8,264 bases of DNA from Planctomycetota bacterium (GTDB lineage Bacteria > Planctomycetota > Phycisphaerae > Sedimentisphaerales > SG8-4): assembly GCA_030607345.1 (NCBI GenBank), contig JAUWKC010000058.1:1-8264 (forward strand), read 5' to 3'. Positions 1-6,337 of this stretch are shown piece after piece; the stretch's first letter is position 1, and each line of letters opens with the position of its first letter. Both the position numbers and the translations under genes were made by a program. The notes beneath the pieces were generated by a model, which made no database searches, was not told the DNA's origin, and was given only the letters and a program-made list of their open reading frames with translations.

Positions 1-1014
1 ATCGGCAACGTAATAATCGATGACTTTTTTAATGCCGGGGTGCTTGAAAATATCGATAAATGCCCTGGTGGTGCTTTGAACACCCAATAGTCTCAATTCC
101 TTTTCAATCTCGACGTGAATATTGGTCTGATTGGGGAACAAGACGAGCTTTTTTCTTATGGTCGGACTGGCCATACCCGCATAGGTGAAAAACTCCGGCT
201 CGCCCCGCCTCCTGGATTCCTTTATCAGACGCCACTTTTCAAAGCACAAAGCATCAAGCTTAATCTCCACGACCTCGTCGGACCCGGCTTCATCCAGCTC
301 TGAGTTTGCACCCCCCCTGCCTGCAGAAGCGATTTCGTTCAAGGCCACAGGTGTTGCCGGTCGGTTCGTCCTCAGGGCATCCGTGTCGAGGTCAAGTTTT
401 CCGAAACCCATAGACCGGCGGTTGCCGTAGCCCTGGTTATATCCGTTGCCATAACCCGAGCCTCCGAGTATACTACTCATACCGAGACCTCTGCTTTGGT
501 AGCCGCCGCCGTACATGCTCCCTCGTTGGCCATACATCGAACTGCCGGAGCCATAACCGGAGCCGTAACGCGACGACCCATAGCCGGAGCCATAACGCGA
601 CCCATAGCTGCTGCCGTAACTACGCCTCGAACCCATACTCATGCCCATTTGAGCGACGATACTTGTGGGAGGGTCTTTGTGGCCCAGAGCCGGATTTCTC
701 ACATCCTCCCTTAGAACCAGCAGTTTCTTTTTCATCGCCTCTTCAAACGTGATATAACGGGTCTCCAAATCAGGAGCGGTTGTCAGTAGAGGGAAAACGT
801 GCATGTCGGCCACGCCATCCCGGTCGTGGTCGAATTCGTAACTGTCCTCTGCAAACTCCACAGACGATACGAACTCGGTGATTGCCTTTTTTGGATTGAC
901 CCTGGCAGGCTTTGTTGTGGCTGCCGAAACCGTATCAGGCGCGCAACAGAGCACAGAAAAAACCAGAACTCCGGTTAAGGCGACCGCAAAGGATTTGTTC
1001 GTAAGACTTTCCAT
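1..1014 (-). CDS. Secreted protein with Gly/Ser/Tyr-rich centre, C-terminus cut by window edge
   Basis: The first 338 codons are present and the frame is still open at the left edge. The start is ATG at 1014, preceded by AGGAG seven bases upstream. Residues 1-31 look like a signal peptide: a basic start, a hydrophobic stretch (FAVALTGVLVFSVL) and a VSA|A cleavage site, so the product should be exported. Residues 62-70 (DHDRDGVAD) resemble a calcium-binding loop. Residues 73-110 form a compact segment (HVFPLL, then YITFEEAMKKKLLVLRE). Residues about 125-205 are low complexity, with repeated GYGS, RYGS and MYG units. Residues about 250-338 form a second folded part with KWRLIKES, FFTYAGMAS and ELRLLGVQSTTRAF. 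The two folded parts faintly recall the ARPP-1 (DUF6569) family with an insert in the middle, but the family's central motif is missing and I give this low weight. Function is unknown. Distance from the gene to its right, plus its own promoter, suggests separate transcription. Confidence 0.85.
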   Translation of the reverse strand, partial: MESLTNKSFAVALTGVLVFSVLCCAPDTVSAATTKPARVNPKKAITEFVSSVEFAEDSYEFDHDRDGVADMHVFPLLTTAPDLETRYITFEEAMKKKLLVLREDVRNPALGHKDPPTSIVAQMGMSMGSRRSYGSSYGSRYGSGYGSSRYGSGYGSGSSMYGQRGSMYGGGYQSRGLGMSSILGGSGYGNGYNQGYGNRRSMGFGKLDLDTDALRTNRPATPVALNEIASAGRGGANSELDEAGSDEVVEIKLDALCFEKWRLIKESRRRGEPEFFTYAGMASPTIRKKLVLFPNQTNIHVEIEKELRLLGVQSTTRAFIDIFKHPGIKKVIDYYVAD

Positions 1015-1054
1015 GGCATTTCTCCTAAAATTCTGCCACATTTCCGATAAGCAA

Positions 1055-1083
1055 ATTGTACTACCCTACCGGGTATATGTCAA
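1055..1083 (-). promoter_or_regulatory. Sigma-70-type promoter for the secreted Gly/Ser/Tyr protein
   Basis: Read on the minus strand, a perfect TTGACA (1083-1078) is followed after exactly 17 bases by TACAAT (1060-1055), one base from the TATAAT consensus. The implied start of transcription is near 1048, giving a leader of about 33 nt that contains the AGGAG site. The spacer holds a short inverted repeat, TACCC-(4)-GGGTA at 1062-1075, which might be an operator or chance. Confidence 0.75.
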
Positions 1084-1165
1084 ACAAAACCAGGTAAAGC
1101 TCCTGACAAAAGCATATTCTACCAATGACCCGTACGCGAATAATCCTGGAAGAAGCCATTTGTGC

Positions 1166-1209
1166 GGCTCTTTTGGCGTTTCGTACGTCTCTGCGGCATA
1201 AAAAGAGCC
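1166..1209. repeat. 9-bp perfect inverted repeat in the 1015-1312 intergenic region
   Basis: GGCTCTTTT at 1166-1174 is matched exactly by AAAAGAGCC at 1201-1209, with a 26-base loop. On the plus strand the right arm runs into TTTT, loosely like a Rho-independent terminator, but no plus-strand gene lies upstream. On the minus strand, which carries the transcript from 2374, no T-run follows, so it is not a classical terminator there. Apart from this and the promoter at 1055-1083, I see no gene or RNA in 1015-1312. Confidence 0.4.
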
Positions 1210-1312
1210 TTTTCGACGTTGTTATATTTGTCTCCGGTGCTTCAAAAGGTTAAGGCGCTGAACGGCTAAAAAGTAACGGGGTTTTCCGGAAATTTTCAAA
1301 AAAATATGCAAA

Positions 1313-2374
1313 TTATTCTGCGAGAATCGGCGTTTGGCCGTTTTCGTAGACAGTTCGGGCCAGCGGCACGAGCGTATCAACGCCGCCTCCGGAGATATCC
1401 TCGGATATTGCGACTATAAAACGGTTGCCCGGAGCGGCTTGTTTTAGTATGTCAACCGCCGCCTTTTGCACCGCCGGGGCCCCTGCCAGGTGCACGGAGG
1501 ATGGGAAGTTTATCTGGATGGTCTTGTCAGGCCACAGCCGGCGAGCCTCGGCAAGCGGCAGGTTACAATCAGGCGGCGGGGTAAACGATTCTATGAGGTC
1601 CAGCGACGTCCGCGCAACAGCCTCTGCCAGGACCTTGTTGTTGGCGTCAAGATGCGCACCGGCGAGTTTGCCGTTCTTGTGCAGCAGCTCACACGCCTGC
1701 TCAATGTATGGAGCGTGGTACCTCTCGAAGCGTTCGGGACCGATGAGCTCAGGAATGACGTTGCCTTCGATGATGACAAACCGGGCCTCGGAAGCGGCGA
1801 CAATTTCGAGTCTTTTGCGTCTGTCCTCGGCGATTGTGTCGCACAGCTTCAGCAGCCGGTCTCGCCGGTCCTGCCATTCGATGCAGAATATCTCGACGCC
1901 CATATATTTGCAGATGAGCTCCTGTATAGGGGTGTAAATGGTCTCGGGCCTTGCAACAGACTGGCGGCCGTACATAGTATCGTCGGCGAGGAACTTGTCG
2001 TAACAGGGCTGGTACACCTTGCTGCGGACAAAAGCCTCCAGCGGCTCATAATCATCGGGCCCGCCAAAGGGCATCTTCTCGAGCCAGATACTGCCGGGCA
2101 CAATCCGCTCGATTGTGGTGAGCCTGCCTGCCGGGGTATGATATATTCTGCGCCTGCGCTCAAGGCCGGCGACGCTTTCGAGCTGCTCGGTTCGAAGGTC
2201 GGTCCCCGCCGTGCCGAACGTGTAGACGCTGGATTTGTTTACGATGCAGGCCTCCAGCTCGAGGAGGCGGCTGTTTACCGGCTCGCCCGGCAGCTTGTTA
2301 TTCCAGACAGCAAAAGGAACCCGGTCGGGCATTTGGCCCGCCAGCGCTGCCAGGTATCGTTCACGCGGCGTCAT
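1313..2374 (-). CDS. Uroporphyrinogen decarboxylase (URO-D) superfamily protein, methyltransferase-like
   Basis: The product is 353 residues, typical of the URO-D fold. The opening TPRERYLAALAGQMPDRVPF is the usual N-terminal pattern of the HemE-like/MtaA-like group, and residues 257-280 (SLDLIESFTPPP then LAEARRLWPD) match the late conserved part. It is probably not true HemE, because the substrate-binding N-terminal segment of HemE (the RQAGRY type) is absent. Corrinoid methyltransferases of the superfamily (MtaA, CmuA) bind zinc through His-x-Cys plus a later Cys. Here the matching place reads AGAHLDANN (H241, D243), so the first cysteine is replaced by Asp. The substrate cannot be told. 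I chose ATG at 2374 because GCAGGG lies six bases before it; a TTG at 2389 has no such site. The gene begins 38 bases after the dnaX stop on the same strand, so co-transcription is likely. Confidence 0.85.
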   Translation of the reverse strand: MTPRERYLAALAGQMPDRVPFAVWNNKLPGEPVNSRLLELEACIVNKSSVYTFGTAGTDLRTEQLESVAGLERRRRIYHTPAGRLTTIERIVPGSIWLEKMPFGGPDDYEPLEAFVRSKVYQPCYDKFLADDTMYGRQSVARPETIYTPIQELICKYMGVEIFCIEWQDRRDRLLKLCDTIAEDRRKRLEIVAASEARFVIIEGNVIPELIGPERFERYHAPYIEQACELLHKNGKLAGAHLDANNKVLAEAVARTSLDLIESFTPPPDCNLPLAEARRLWPDKTIQINFPSSVHLAGAPAVQKAAVDILKQAAPGNRFIVAISEDISGGGVDTLVPLARTVYENGQTPILAE

Positions 2375-2412
2375 CCGTTGCCCTGCCAAGTGCTAATTCA
2401 GGTGAGAAACTC

Positions 2413-4050
2413 TTATGGGTTTTCATCGATACCGGTGACTGTTGCTTCGAGGCCCGTAAGGACGGCTTTGACGGCTGGGTCGCTGATAAGCTCGTTTCTC
2501 TTGCCGCTGGTTTTGGGCTGAGCCGACGGTGTTTCGCCGGCCGACCGCCCAGATGGGTCGCTCTCGAACTTAAGTTTAACAGGACCCGTGTAGTGCCGGC
2601 TTAAGACGGTCTGGATTTTATCGACCCGGCCGTTGCTTTCGAGCATCTTTTTGGAAGCGTGTGCCGAAGCGCCGACAGCAAGCGTCAGGACCCCCTCTTC
2701 GAACCGGCTGGGCCGCAGAGCGCTCAACAAGCCAACCGTGCCCGGACCGAGTTCGTCGCCGACTATTTTCAGGATACTCTGGAAGTTGTCTTTTATGGAG
2801 GCCAGGTCGCCTAATGTGGGCAGAACGGGTTTTCGGTCCGGCATGGACGCTGGTTTGGTGGTTTCGGGGGCGTCAGCGCTTGCTATCGGCTTTTTTTTTA
2901 TGGGTCCGCGCGCAGCAGCGCCCGACCGACGGAGAAGCTGGTCAACGTTTATGAAATGCTCACTCAAAGCAAATCTTACCAGCAGGGCCTCCAGAAGCAC
3001 CCTGGGGGTGTCGCTGTTTTTGATTGTCCAGCGGAGCTTTTCGAGAGCCGTTATGTTGTAGACCAGGGCGGCCACATCGAATTTCTCGGCCAGCTCAGCT
3101 ACCCGCTTTCTTTGTTCTTCGGTGAGAATCAGAAGCTCGGTTTCAATGCCGGCGGATTCGACCACCATCAGGTCCCGCATAAAATCGATAAGCGAATCTA
3201 CAATCTGGACTTCACTCAGACCACTGCTGATGAGCTGCTCCGCGGCGGTGAGTGCGCCGGCTGCGTCACTGTCGCCTATCTGGGCAATGAGATGATAAAT
3301 CTTTTCGCTGTTCGGACAGCCGAGATATTCTTCGAGAAGCTCGCCGGTCAGGGGTTCGACGCCTGCACTTATCAGCCTGTCGAGCAGACTGAGGGCATCG
3401 CGCATCGAGCCGTTCGCCATTTTCGCCAGCGGCAAAATTACGTCTTCTTCGTACTTTATTTTTTCTTCTTTGAGTATGGTGCGGAGCTGCCCGCCGATAA
3501 GCTTCGGATTTATATTGTTGAAATCGAATCGCTGACACCTGGATTGGATTGTCGCGATGACCTTGTTCGGCTCGGTGGTTGCGAAGATGAACTTGACGTG
3601 GCTTGGCGGCTCCTCGAGGGTCTTGAGCAGTGCATTGAACGCCGAGATTGACAGCATGTGTACTTCGTCGATGATATATATCTTGAACCTGCTGCGGGCG
3701 GGCCTGAAGATTGCGTTCTCCCTCAGCTCGCGAATCTCTTCGACCCTGTTGTTCGAGGCGCCGTCGATTTCGATGACGTCGATATCTTCGCCGATGTTTA
3801 TGGCCAGGCAGCTATCGCATTTGCAGCAGGGCTTCGTCGTAGGTTCGTCGAACGAAAGGCAGTTAAGGGCCTTTGCCAGGATGCGTGCCATTGTGGTTTT
3901 GCCGACGCCGCGAGTGCCGGCAAACAGGTAGGCGTGAGCTACTCGGTCGGTCTTTATGGCGTTCTTGAGGGTCTTGCCGATAGGGTCCTGCCCAACGACA
4001 TCATCGAAGCCCTGTGACCTGTATTTTCTTGCCAGAACAGTATAAGCCAT
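2413..4050 (-). CDS. dnaX: DNA polymerase III subunit gamma/tau (clamp-loader ATPase)
   Basis: The 545-residue product is the ATPase subunit of the clamp loader, which opens the sliding clamp and, as tau, bridges replicative polymerases. It starts with the family signature VLARKYRSQGFDDVVGQ. The Walker A loop GTRGVGKT is at 45-52. A zinc site is formed by C64, C75, C78 and C81. Walker B IIDEVH is at 126-131, sensor 1 is ATTEP near 157-161, and the arginine finger SRC is at 170-172. AAA+ domain III ends near 370. A linker with a nine-A run encoding KKK (385-387) follows, then a tau-type C-terminal domain (about 410-510). The start ATG at 4050 lies 12 nt after the terminal helix of the SRP RNA gene and has no visible Shine-Dalgarno sequence. 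Downstream is the URO-D-like gene. Confidence 0.97.
   Translation of the reverse strand: MAYTVLARKYRSQGFDDVVGQDPIGKTLKNAIKTDRVAHAYLFAGTRGVGKTTMARILAKALNCLSFDEPTTKPCCKCDSCLAINIGEDIDVIEIDGASNNRVEEIRELRENAIFRPARSRFKIYIIDEVHMLSISAFNALLKTLEEPPSHVKFIFATTEPNKVIATIQSRCQRFDFNNINPKLIGGQLRTILKEEKIKYEEDVILPLAKMANGSMRDALSLLDRLISAGVEPLTGELLEEYLGCPNSEKIYHLIAQIGDSDAAGALTAAEQLISSGLSEVQIVDSLIDFMRDLMVVESAGIETELLILTEEQRKRVAELAEKFDVAALVYNITALEKLRWTIKNSDTPRVLLEALLVRFALSEHFINVDQLLRRSGAAARGPIKKKPIASADAPETTKPASMPDRKPVLPTLGDLASIKDNFQSILKIVGDELGPGTVGLLSALRPSRFEEGVLTLAVGASAHASKKMLESNGRVDKIQTVLSRHYTGPVKLKFESDPSGRSAGETPSAQPKTSGKRNELISDPAVKAVLTGLEATVTGIDENP
2873..2899 (-). other. dnaX: dnaX A9 slippery site with immediate stop codons in both alternative frames
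   Basis: On the coding strand nine adenines (2899-2891) are read as ATA AAA AAA AAG at codons 384-387, just after clamp-loader domain III. One base back (-1 frame), reading gives KADSKR and then TGA at 2875-2873, a product of about 392 residues. In the +1 frame a TAG follows two codons after the run. Known gamma subunits arise at this position in dnaX: by -1 ribosomal frameshifting on A6G in E. coli, and by slippage on an A9 run in Thermus thermophilus. No strong downstream hairpin and no AGGAG stimulator is visible upstream, so the Thermus-like mode seems more likely. That such products exist here is inference. Confidence 0.6.
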
Positions 4051-4060
4051 TTTTCAAAAG

Positions 4061-4160
4061 ATGGCCGGGTTTGCCACGGCACGACAGAGCGACCGCTTAT
4101 GGCTGCTCGGTTCCCCGTCTGACCAGATTCACGAGCCCCGTCTGCATGGGACCCGGCCGT
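4061..4160 (-). ncRNA. ffs: Signal recognition particle RNA (bacterial small 4.5S type)
   Basis: The RNA of about 98 nt pairs with the Ffh protein to target nascent membrane and secreted proteins. The universally conserved apical hairpin is plain at 4124-4101: GGTCAG, a three-base-pair stem CGG/CCG closed by a GGAA tetraloop (4114-4111), then AGCAGCC, with the same length and spacing as in E. coli 4.5S RNA. It continues with ATAAGCGG, also common in SRP RNAs, and GCTCGTGAA precedes it. The two ends form a perfect 8-bp helix, GGCCGGGT (4158-4151) with ACCCGGCC (4070-4063). Exact ends are uncertain by a few bases. No convincing -35/-10 pair was found directly upstream on this strand. The gene sits immediately before dnaX, a known neighbourhood for ffs. 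Confidence 0.9.
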
Positions 4161-4316
4161 AAATCTTCATTCTCAAATTGCGAACTTCAGTATCTCTTAA
4201 CACCTTCGGAAACCACGATTTGCCAATATAACAAAGCCGGAGGGGAATTTCCACTGAAACATTTCGGAACCGGCGAATTTTGCCGCCGAACCGGCCCGAA
4301 AGCCCCAAAAAAAAGT

Positions 4317-4345
4317 TTGACAGGATATGTGGACTGTGGTAGAAT
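4317..4345 (+). promoter_or_regulatory. Near-consensus sigma-70 promoter with an upstream A-tract
   Basis: TTGACA at 4317-4322, a 17-base spacer, and TAGAAT at 4340-4345 (one mismatch to TATAAT). Eight adenines at 4307-4314 lie just before the -35 box, as in an UP element. Transcription should begin near 4352 and drive the secreted two-repeat protein at 4454, leaving a leader of about 100 nt. It is divergent from ffs-dnaX; between 4161 and 4316 I see no other gene. Confidence 0.75.
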
Positions 4346-4351
4346 TTGCTA

Positions 4352-4453
4352 AATCATCGGTGGGTACCCATTGTGGCTTTTCACAGAGCGGCAAACGAGG
4401 GATAATCAGCGGGCGCCATAACCTCGAAGGGTTATAATCGCGGGAGAGAACAG
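4352..4453 (+). promoter_or_regulatory. Long 5' leader with inverted repeats, before the two-repeat secreted protein
   Basis: The leader between the predicted transcription start and the ATG at 4454 contains a perfect 10-base palindrome, TGGGTACCCA (4361-4370). It also contains a hairpin ATAACC-(TCGAAG)-GGTTAT (4418-4435) ending six bases before the GGGAG ribosome binding site (4442-4446). The stretch GGCAAACGAGGG (4390-4401) lies between them. I could not match it to a known riboswitch class; it may regulate translation or simply be a long leader. Confidence 0.35.
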
Positions 4454-5632
4454 ATGAGAAGATTAAGAAGAGCCCACCAAAGACAACTTCGGCGAGAGGC
4501 GAAAGTGCGCAAAAAGTTCGGGACGCAGGCTGTCACCGCCGGCGCCGCGGTCGCGCTCGCACTCGGGGCGGGCCTGGGTATGAATAAAGCTCTCGCTTCA
4601 GACCAGCACCAGCAACCCGTTGCTGAGGATGCGGACGACGACTTGCTTTCCAACGTGGAGGAACTTGCCCTCGGCTATCAGCCGTTCAGAGGTGACCAGA
4701 ATCGCAACGAAATACCTGACGGAGCAGAATTGGCGAAACGCTGCGCAGAGATAATCAATCTGTTGCCGAGAAACGGCTTGCCCGGCGCAAACCAAATCTA
4801 CAGGATTTGCCACGAAGTTGACGGGCTCGAGCGGTGCGACGTCTGCGGCGAGTGGATTCATATGGGCGGCTGCTGTATTATCAATCCGAAACTCGGTTTG
4901 ACATACCCGGACCCGCACGACCCTCTGGACCCGCAGTTTCTGCCCGACCTGGCCTTGCACTATATGCAGCACGGTTCGTTCGATTGTCTCGGCAGCGTCC
5001 ATAGCGGCAGAGTAGATTTGCCCAGGTTGATGAGGGTTCTGGAGGTGCGTTTTCCTTACGACCCGAACGAACATCAATTGCCTGTGGATGCCAACGACCT
5101 GGACGGCGACCTTTTAACCGATAACGAGGAACTCTCGACGGGGTACAACGTGTATGACGCCGACCAGGATGCCGACCTGACGCCGGATGGCATTGAACTG
5201 GCCGGGCAGTGCGCCGAGGTAATCGGTCAACTGCCTTTTGGCCCGGACCCGGGAGATGCCAACAAGACCTATATAGACCATTGGCCAACGTTCGGGCTTG
5301 AGACCTGCGAGATTTGCGGCGCGACGGTAAACATGGGGCCGGCGTGGATAGTCAATCCCAGGCTGGGTTTGAGCGTAGATTGCCCGCTAATCGCCATGCA
5401 CTATATGGGCCACGGCTCCTTCGAATACAGTGGCGACGTACACGGCAGGGGCAGGCTTGATGTGCCGCTTTTGCTGAAGGCTTTGGAAATGCCCCGTCAG
5501 TGCGGCCATCTGGGGACAATTTATTTGCCGGGCGACCATAACCGCGACTGCAAAGAGAACTTGGCGGACTTTGCCGAGTTTACCGACAAATGGCTGCGGT
5601 GCACGGACCCAAACGATGGGCAATGTGATTAG
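4454..5632 (+). CDS. Secreted protein with two calcium-loop/CxxC/HYMxHGSF repeats and a dockerin-like tail
   Basis: The product is 392 residues; ATG at 4454 follows GGGAG by seven bases. The N-terminus is unusual: about 21 very basic residues (MRRLRRAHQRQLRREAK) precede a hydrophobic segment (28-43) and an ALA|S cleavage site at 48/49. Two tandem repeats follow, about 58-200 and 211-347. Each begins with two Asp/Asn loops like thrombospondin type 3 or EF-hand loops (D59/D61/D63 and D81/N83/N85; D215/D217/D219 and D237/D239/D241). Then come a Cys (97, 253), a CxxC pair (128/131, 285/288), INPKLGL or VNPRLGL, a HYMxHGSF motif (169-176, 316-323) and a late VH (183, 330). Residues 360-385 are one dockerin-like loop (GDHNRDCKENLADFAEF) ending in WLRCTDPN, familiar from Phycisphaerae secreted proteins. 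Function is unknown; calcium binding and a Cys/His metal site are inferred. Confidence 0.88.
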   Translation: MRRLRRAHQRQLRREAKVRKKFGTQAVTAGAAVALALGAGLGMNKALASDQHQQPVAEDADDDLLSNVEELALGYQPFRGDQNRNEIPDGAELAKRCAEIINLLPRNGLPGANQIYRICHEVDGLERCDVCGEWIHMGGCCIINPKLGLTYPDPHDPLDPQFLPDLALHYMQHGSFDCLGSVHSGRVDLPRLMRVLEVRFPYDPNEHQLPVDANDLDGDLLTDNEELSTGYNVYDADQDADLTPDGIELAGQCAEVIGQLPFGPDPGDANKTYIDHWPTFGLETCEICGATVNMGPAWIVNPRLGLSVDCPLIAMHYMGHGSFEYSGDVHGRGRLDVPLLLKALEMPRQCGHLGTIYLPGDHNRDCKENLADFAEFTDKWLRCTDPNDGQCD

Positions 5633-6158
5633 CTGTGCGTCGAAGGCGATAGTGTTGGAATTGGACTCTTTACATCTGAACAGTTCGGTCAGTGCGCTCA
5701 AAGAGGTCGATTTTGAGCTGGCATATCTGGCGCTGCTCAGCCGTGAAGGGATAAAGCCTTTAAGCAGGTGGGAAAAACCCCTGGGCGACCGCGAGCTGGG
5801 TCTGCTGCGAGATTTGGGTCTGTTTGCAGAACGAATCAAGCGCACGGTTAAGACCGGCAAGGAACTGACCGAGACCGTTTTCAGCGTTTCGGCGGGCTAT
5901 GTCGAGCTGTACAAGAAACGCTTTGCCGACACACCCATAGATAAGTCCGCCGCTACCGTCCGATTCGAAGGGTTCCTGTTCGGCTATCCGCCCTGCTGTG
6001 TGGAGCGGTTTATACGCCAGCCCTACGCCGAAAACGACCTTGACCCGCAGCAGCAGAAGATTCTCTTCCACTGGGCGTGCAAAGGCTGCACAATTACCCC
6101 CGTACTCTGGCCCGCCTACAAGAAAATTCACGATTTCCTGAGCAAAGTGCAACTATAA
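5616..6158 (+). CDS. Small protein with GYPPCCVERF motif, possibly DUF483-like
   Basis: The product is 180 residues from ATG at 5616. It overlaps the end of the preceding gene by 17 bases, suggesting translational coupling and one transcript. The N-terminal half is helical-looking and charged (FELAYLALLSREGIKPLSRW). The C-terminal half has FGYPPCCVERF (122-132; C127, C128) and then WACKGC (C155, C158), so four cysteines could hold a metal or cluster. The GYPxCCxxxF pattern recalls DUF483, a family of unknown function, but this is from memory and unproven. No signal peptide or membrane segment is visible, so it is probably cytoplasmic, unlike its upstream neighbour. The start is uncertain: TTG 5571, GTG 5625 and GTG 5652 (AAGG five bases upstream) share the frame, and ATG 5616 lacks a clear ribosome binding site. 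Confidence 0.75.
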   Translation: MGNVISCASKAIVLELDSLHLNSSVSALKEVDFELAYLALLSREGIKPLSRWEKPLGDRELGLLRDLGLFAERIKRTVKTGKELTETVFSVSAGYVELYKKRFADTPIDKSAATVRFEGFLFGYPPCCVERFIRQPYAENDLDPQQQKILFHWACKGCTITPVLWPAYKKIHDFLSKVQL

Positions 6159-6170
6159 TCCTAAGGTATG

Positions 6171-6205
6171 GGTATTTCGAGTGCGTAGGGCAGCACTTTG
6201 ATACC
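6171..6205 (+). repeat. Two-part stem-loop after the GYPPCC gene
   Basis: An outer stem GGTAT (6171-6175)/ATACC (6201-6205) encloses an inner stem AGTGC (6180-6184)/GCACT (6193-6197) with an 8-base loop. It begins 12 bases after the stop at 6158. No T-run follows, so it may be a transcript-end stabiliser rather than a Rho-independent terminator, or chance. Confidence 0.35.
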
Positions 6206-6232
6206 GGCCAGATGAAAAATTTGTGTAAAAGC

Positions 6233-6262
6233 TTGACGTGGAAGCCTGGGCCTGATTAGAAT
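6233..6262 (+). promoter_or_regulatory. Sigma-70-type promoter of the ferredoxin gene
   Basis: TTGACG at 6233-6238 and TAGAAT at 6257-6262 are separated by 18 bases, each one mismatch from consensus. The predicted start is near 6269, giving a leader of about 69 nt to the ATG at 6338. The ferredoxin therefore has its own promoter apart from the upstream pair. Confidence 0.7.
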
Positions 6263-6337
6263 CTCGCGGAATGTCAACCGACCCAAGAATCGAAAGACCG
6301 AGTTCGAGCATATGAGCGGCTTTTTGGGAGGCCTGGT

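Noticed and set aside
400..640. CRISPR-like or tandem DNA repeat array
   Set aside because: The repeats are short, irregular and in frame with GYGS-type coding; there are no unique spacers.
2375..2389. TTG start at 2389 for the URO-D-like gene
   Set aside because: No ribosome binding site precedes it, whereas ATG 2374 has one and fits the family N-terminus.
1466..2521. Long open frame (351 codons) on the plus strand opposite the URO-D-like gene
   Set aside because: It is antisense to a recognisable family protein, spans the dnaX junction, lacks a family match and has shadow-frame composition.
2956..3651. Open frame of 231 codons opposite dnaX
   Set aside because: Lies wholly antisense to the conserved ATPase core of dnaX; no motif of its own.
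4191..4226. ffs promoter TTGGCA with a weak -10 on the minus strand
   Set aside because: No acceptable -10 at 16-18 bases; matches are no better than chance.
4381..4440. Cyclic-di-GMP riboswitch suggested by CACAGAGCGGCAAACG
   Set aside because: Only a short resemblance; the second conserved half (GGGACGCAAAGCC type) is missing.
4598..5077. Minus-strand open frame of 159 codons under the two-repeat secreted protein
   Set aside because: The plus strand has a promoter, ribosome binding site, signal peptide and internal repeats; the antisense frame has none.
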